DNA of 64,000 bases from Kaistella carnis (GTDB taxonomy: Bacteria; Bacteroidota; Bacteroidia; Flavobacteriales; Weeksellaceae): contig NZ_CP034159.1 of assembly GCF_003860585.1 (NCBI RefSeq), positions 3,038,001-3,102,000 of the forward strand, given 5' to 3'. Shown here in pieces: positions 63,805 through 64,000 of this stretch; within the stretch, counting starts at the first letter, position 1; every line of letters begins with the position of its first letter. The position numbers were made by a program, and so were the translations under genes. The notes below the pieces were generated by a model. It was given only the letters and a program-made list of their open reading frames with translations, made no database searches and was not told where the DNA came from.

Positions 63805-64000
63805 ATGAAAAACAAATATCTGATCTCGGGTTTAGCGCTTTTCGCGATTTTGTCGTGTAAAACGCCGCTGAATATTGCCAAGGTACAAACCGAGAAAAAC
63901 ATATCTATATCGCAAGATTTACCGGAAGATCAAAATTTCAACACCGTTATCGCTCCTTATAAACAGGAACTGGAGGGAAAGATGAATACCAAAATCTCTC
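63805..64000 (+). CDS. 5'-nucleotidase C-terminal domain-like lipoprotein (3' partial)
   Basis: Only the first 65 residues are in the window. A lipobox signal (AILSCKTP) is followed by TEKNISISQDLPEDQNFNTV and IAPYKQELEGKMNTKIS. The latter stretch is typical of the start of stand-alone UshA/5'-nucleotidase C-terminal domain proteins of flavobacteria, which usually sit next to a metallophosphatase partner. The function call is tentative because the domain itself is cut off. Confidence 0.6.
   Translation, partial: MKNKYLISGLALFAILSCKTPLNIAKVQTEKNISISQDLPEDQNFNTVIAPYKQELEGKMNTKIS

Overview
The window is an AT-rich chromosomal segment from a member of the Bacteroidota, most likely class Flavobacteriia and close to Chryseobacterium/Kaistella. 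The evidence is the TAnnTTTG-type promoters about 20 nt before start codons, two proteins with type IX secretion (T9SS) type A sorting domains, secreted proteins starting with a VGI(N/G)T...LDVNG motif, flavobacterial M13 peptidases, and dispersed GGGCG.../CGGGCTTTCCGC-type intergenic repeats. I see no rRNA, tRNA, CRISPR array, prophage or insertion sequence. Most genes are core metabolism or envelope functions. Both edges cut a gene: an LptB-like C terminus on the left and a 5'-nucleotidase-like lipoprotein on the right.

Layout. 1-4.4 kb: end of an LptB-like ORF with an extra C-terminal domain, an MsbA-type ABC exporter, a lipoprotein, an HD hydrolase and a membrane protein. 4.4-9.1 kb (minus): a MacAB/LolCDE-like efflux operon (ATPase, two permeases, adaptor) with a dispersed repeat inside it. 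9.4-11.5 kb: three tandem secreted VGI(N/G)T proteins. 12-15.2 kb: class Ia ribonucleotide reductase in the order nrdB, small coiled-coil ORF, repeat-rich gap, nrdA. 15.5-20.5 kb: a DUF72 protein, then an Fe-S type Rrf2 regulator and a cbb3-like oxidase operon (CcoN-like, a CcoO-cytochrome c fusion, two small membrane proteins). A near-identical dyad precedes both the regulator and the oxidase. 20.6-26.8 kb: ECF sigma factor, lipA, dienelactone hydrolase, dps, PPOX stress protein, lipocalin, cinA. 26.8-32.8 kb (minus): the four-gene Exo-ligase-Lhr helicase-PdeM DNA repair cluster. 33-35.4 kb: a scar where two truncated genes meet tail to tail. 35.6-41 kb: DUF2807 protein and tandem M13 metallopeptidases. 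41-44.3 kb: a BcrA-like ATPase followed by an ABC-2 permease fused to a TlpA-like thioredoxin domain. 44.4-50 kb: hydrolase, TerC, a TMEM175-type channel broken by a stop codon, two T9SS cargo proteins and an eRF1-like (baeRF/Balon-type) protein. 50-57.3 kb (minus): tyrosine/homogentisate catabolism (hmgA, CoA-transferase, hpd, fahA). 57.3-60.5 kb (minus): NUDIX-acyltransferase-lipoprotein operon. 60.7-64 kb: mgtE, a BtuF-like protein, dapA, and the start of the 5'-nucleotidase-like gene.

The main items for follow-up are the ABC-2 permease/thioredoxin fusion with its ATPase (41.2-44.3 kb), the Rrf2/oxidase module with paired operators (16.4-20.5 kb), the decay scar at 33.3 kb with a homopolymer frameshift at 34.9 kb, the nonsense-split TMEM175 gene, and the LptB C-terminal extension. 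All functions are read from sequence motifs without any database search.
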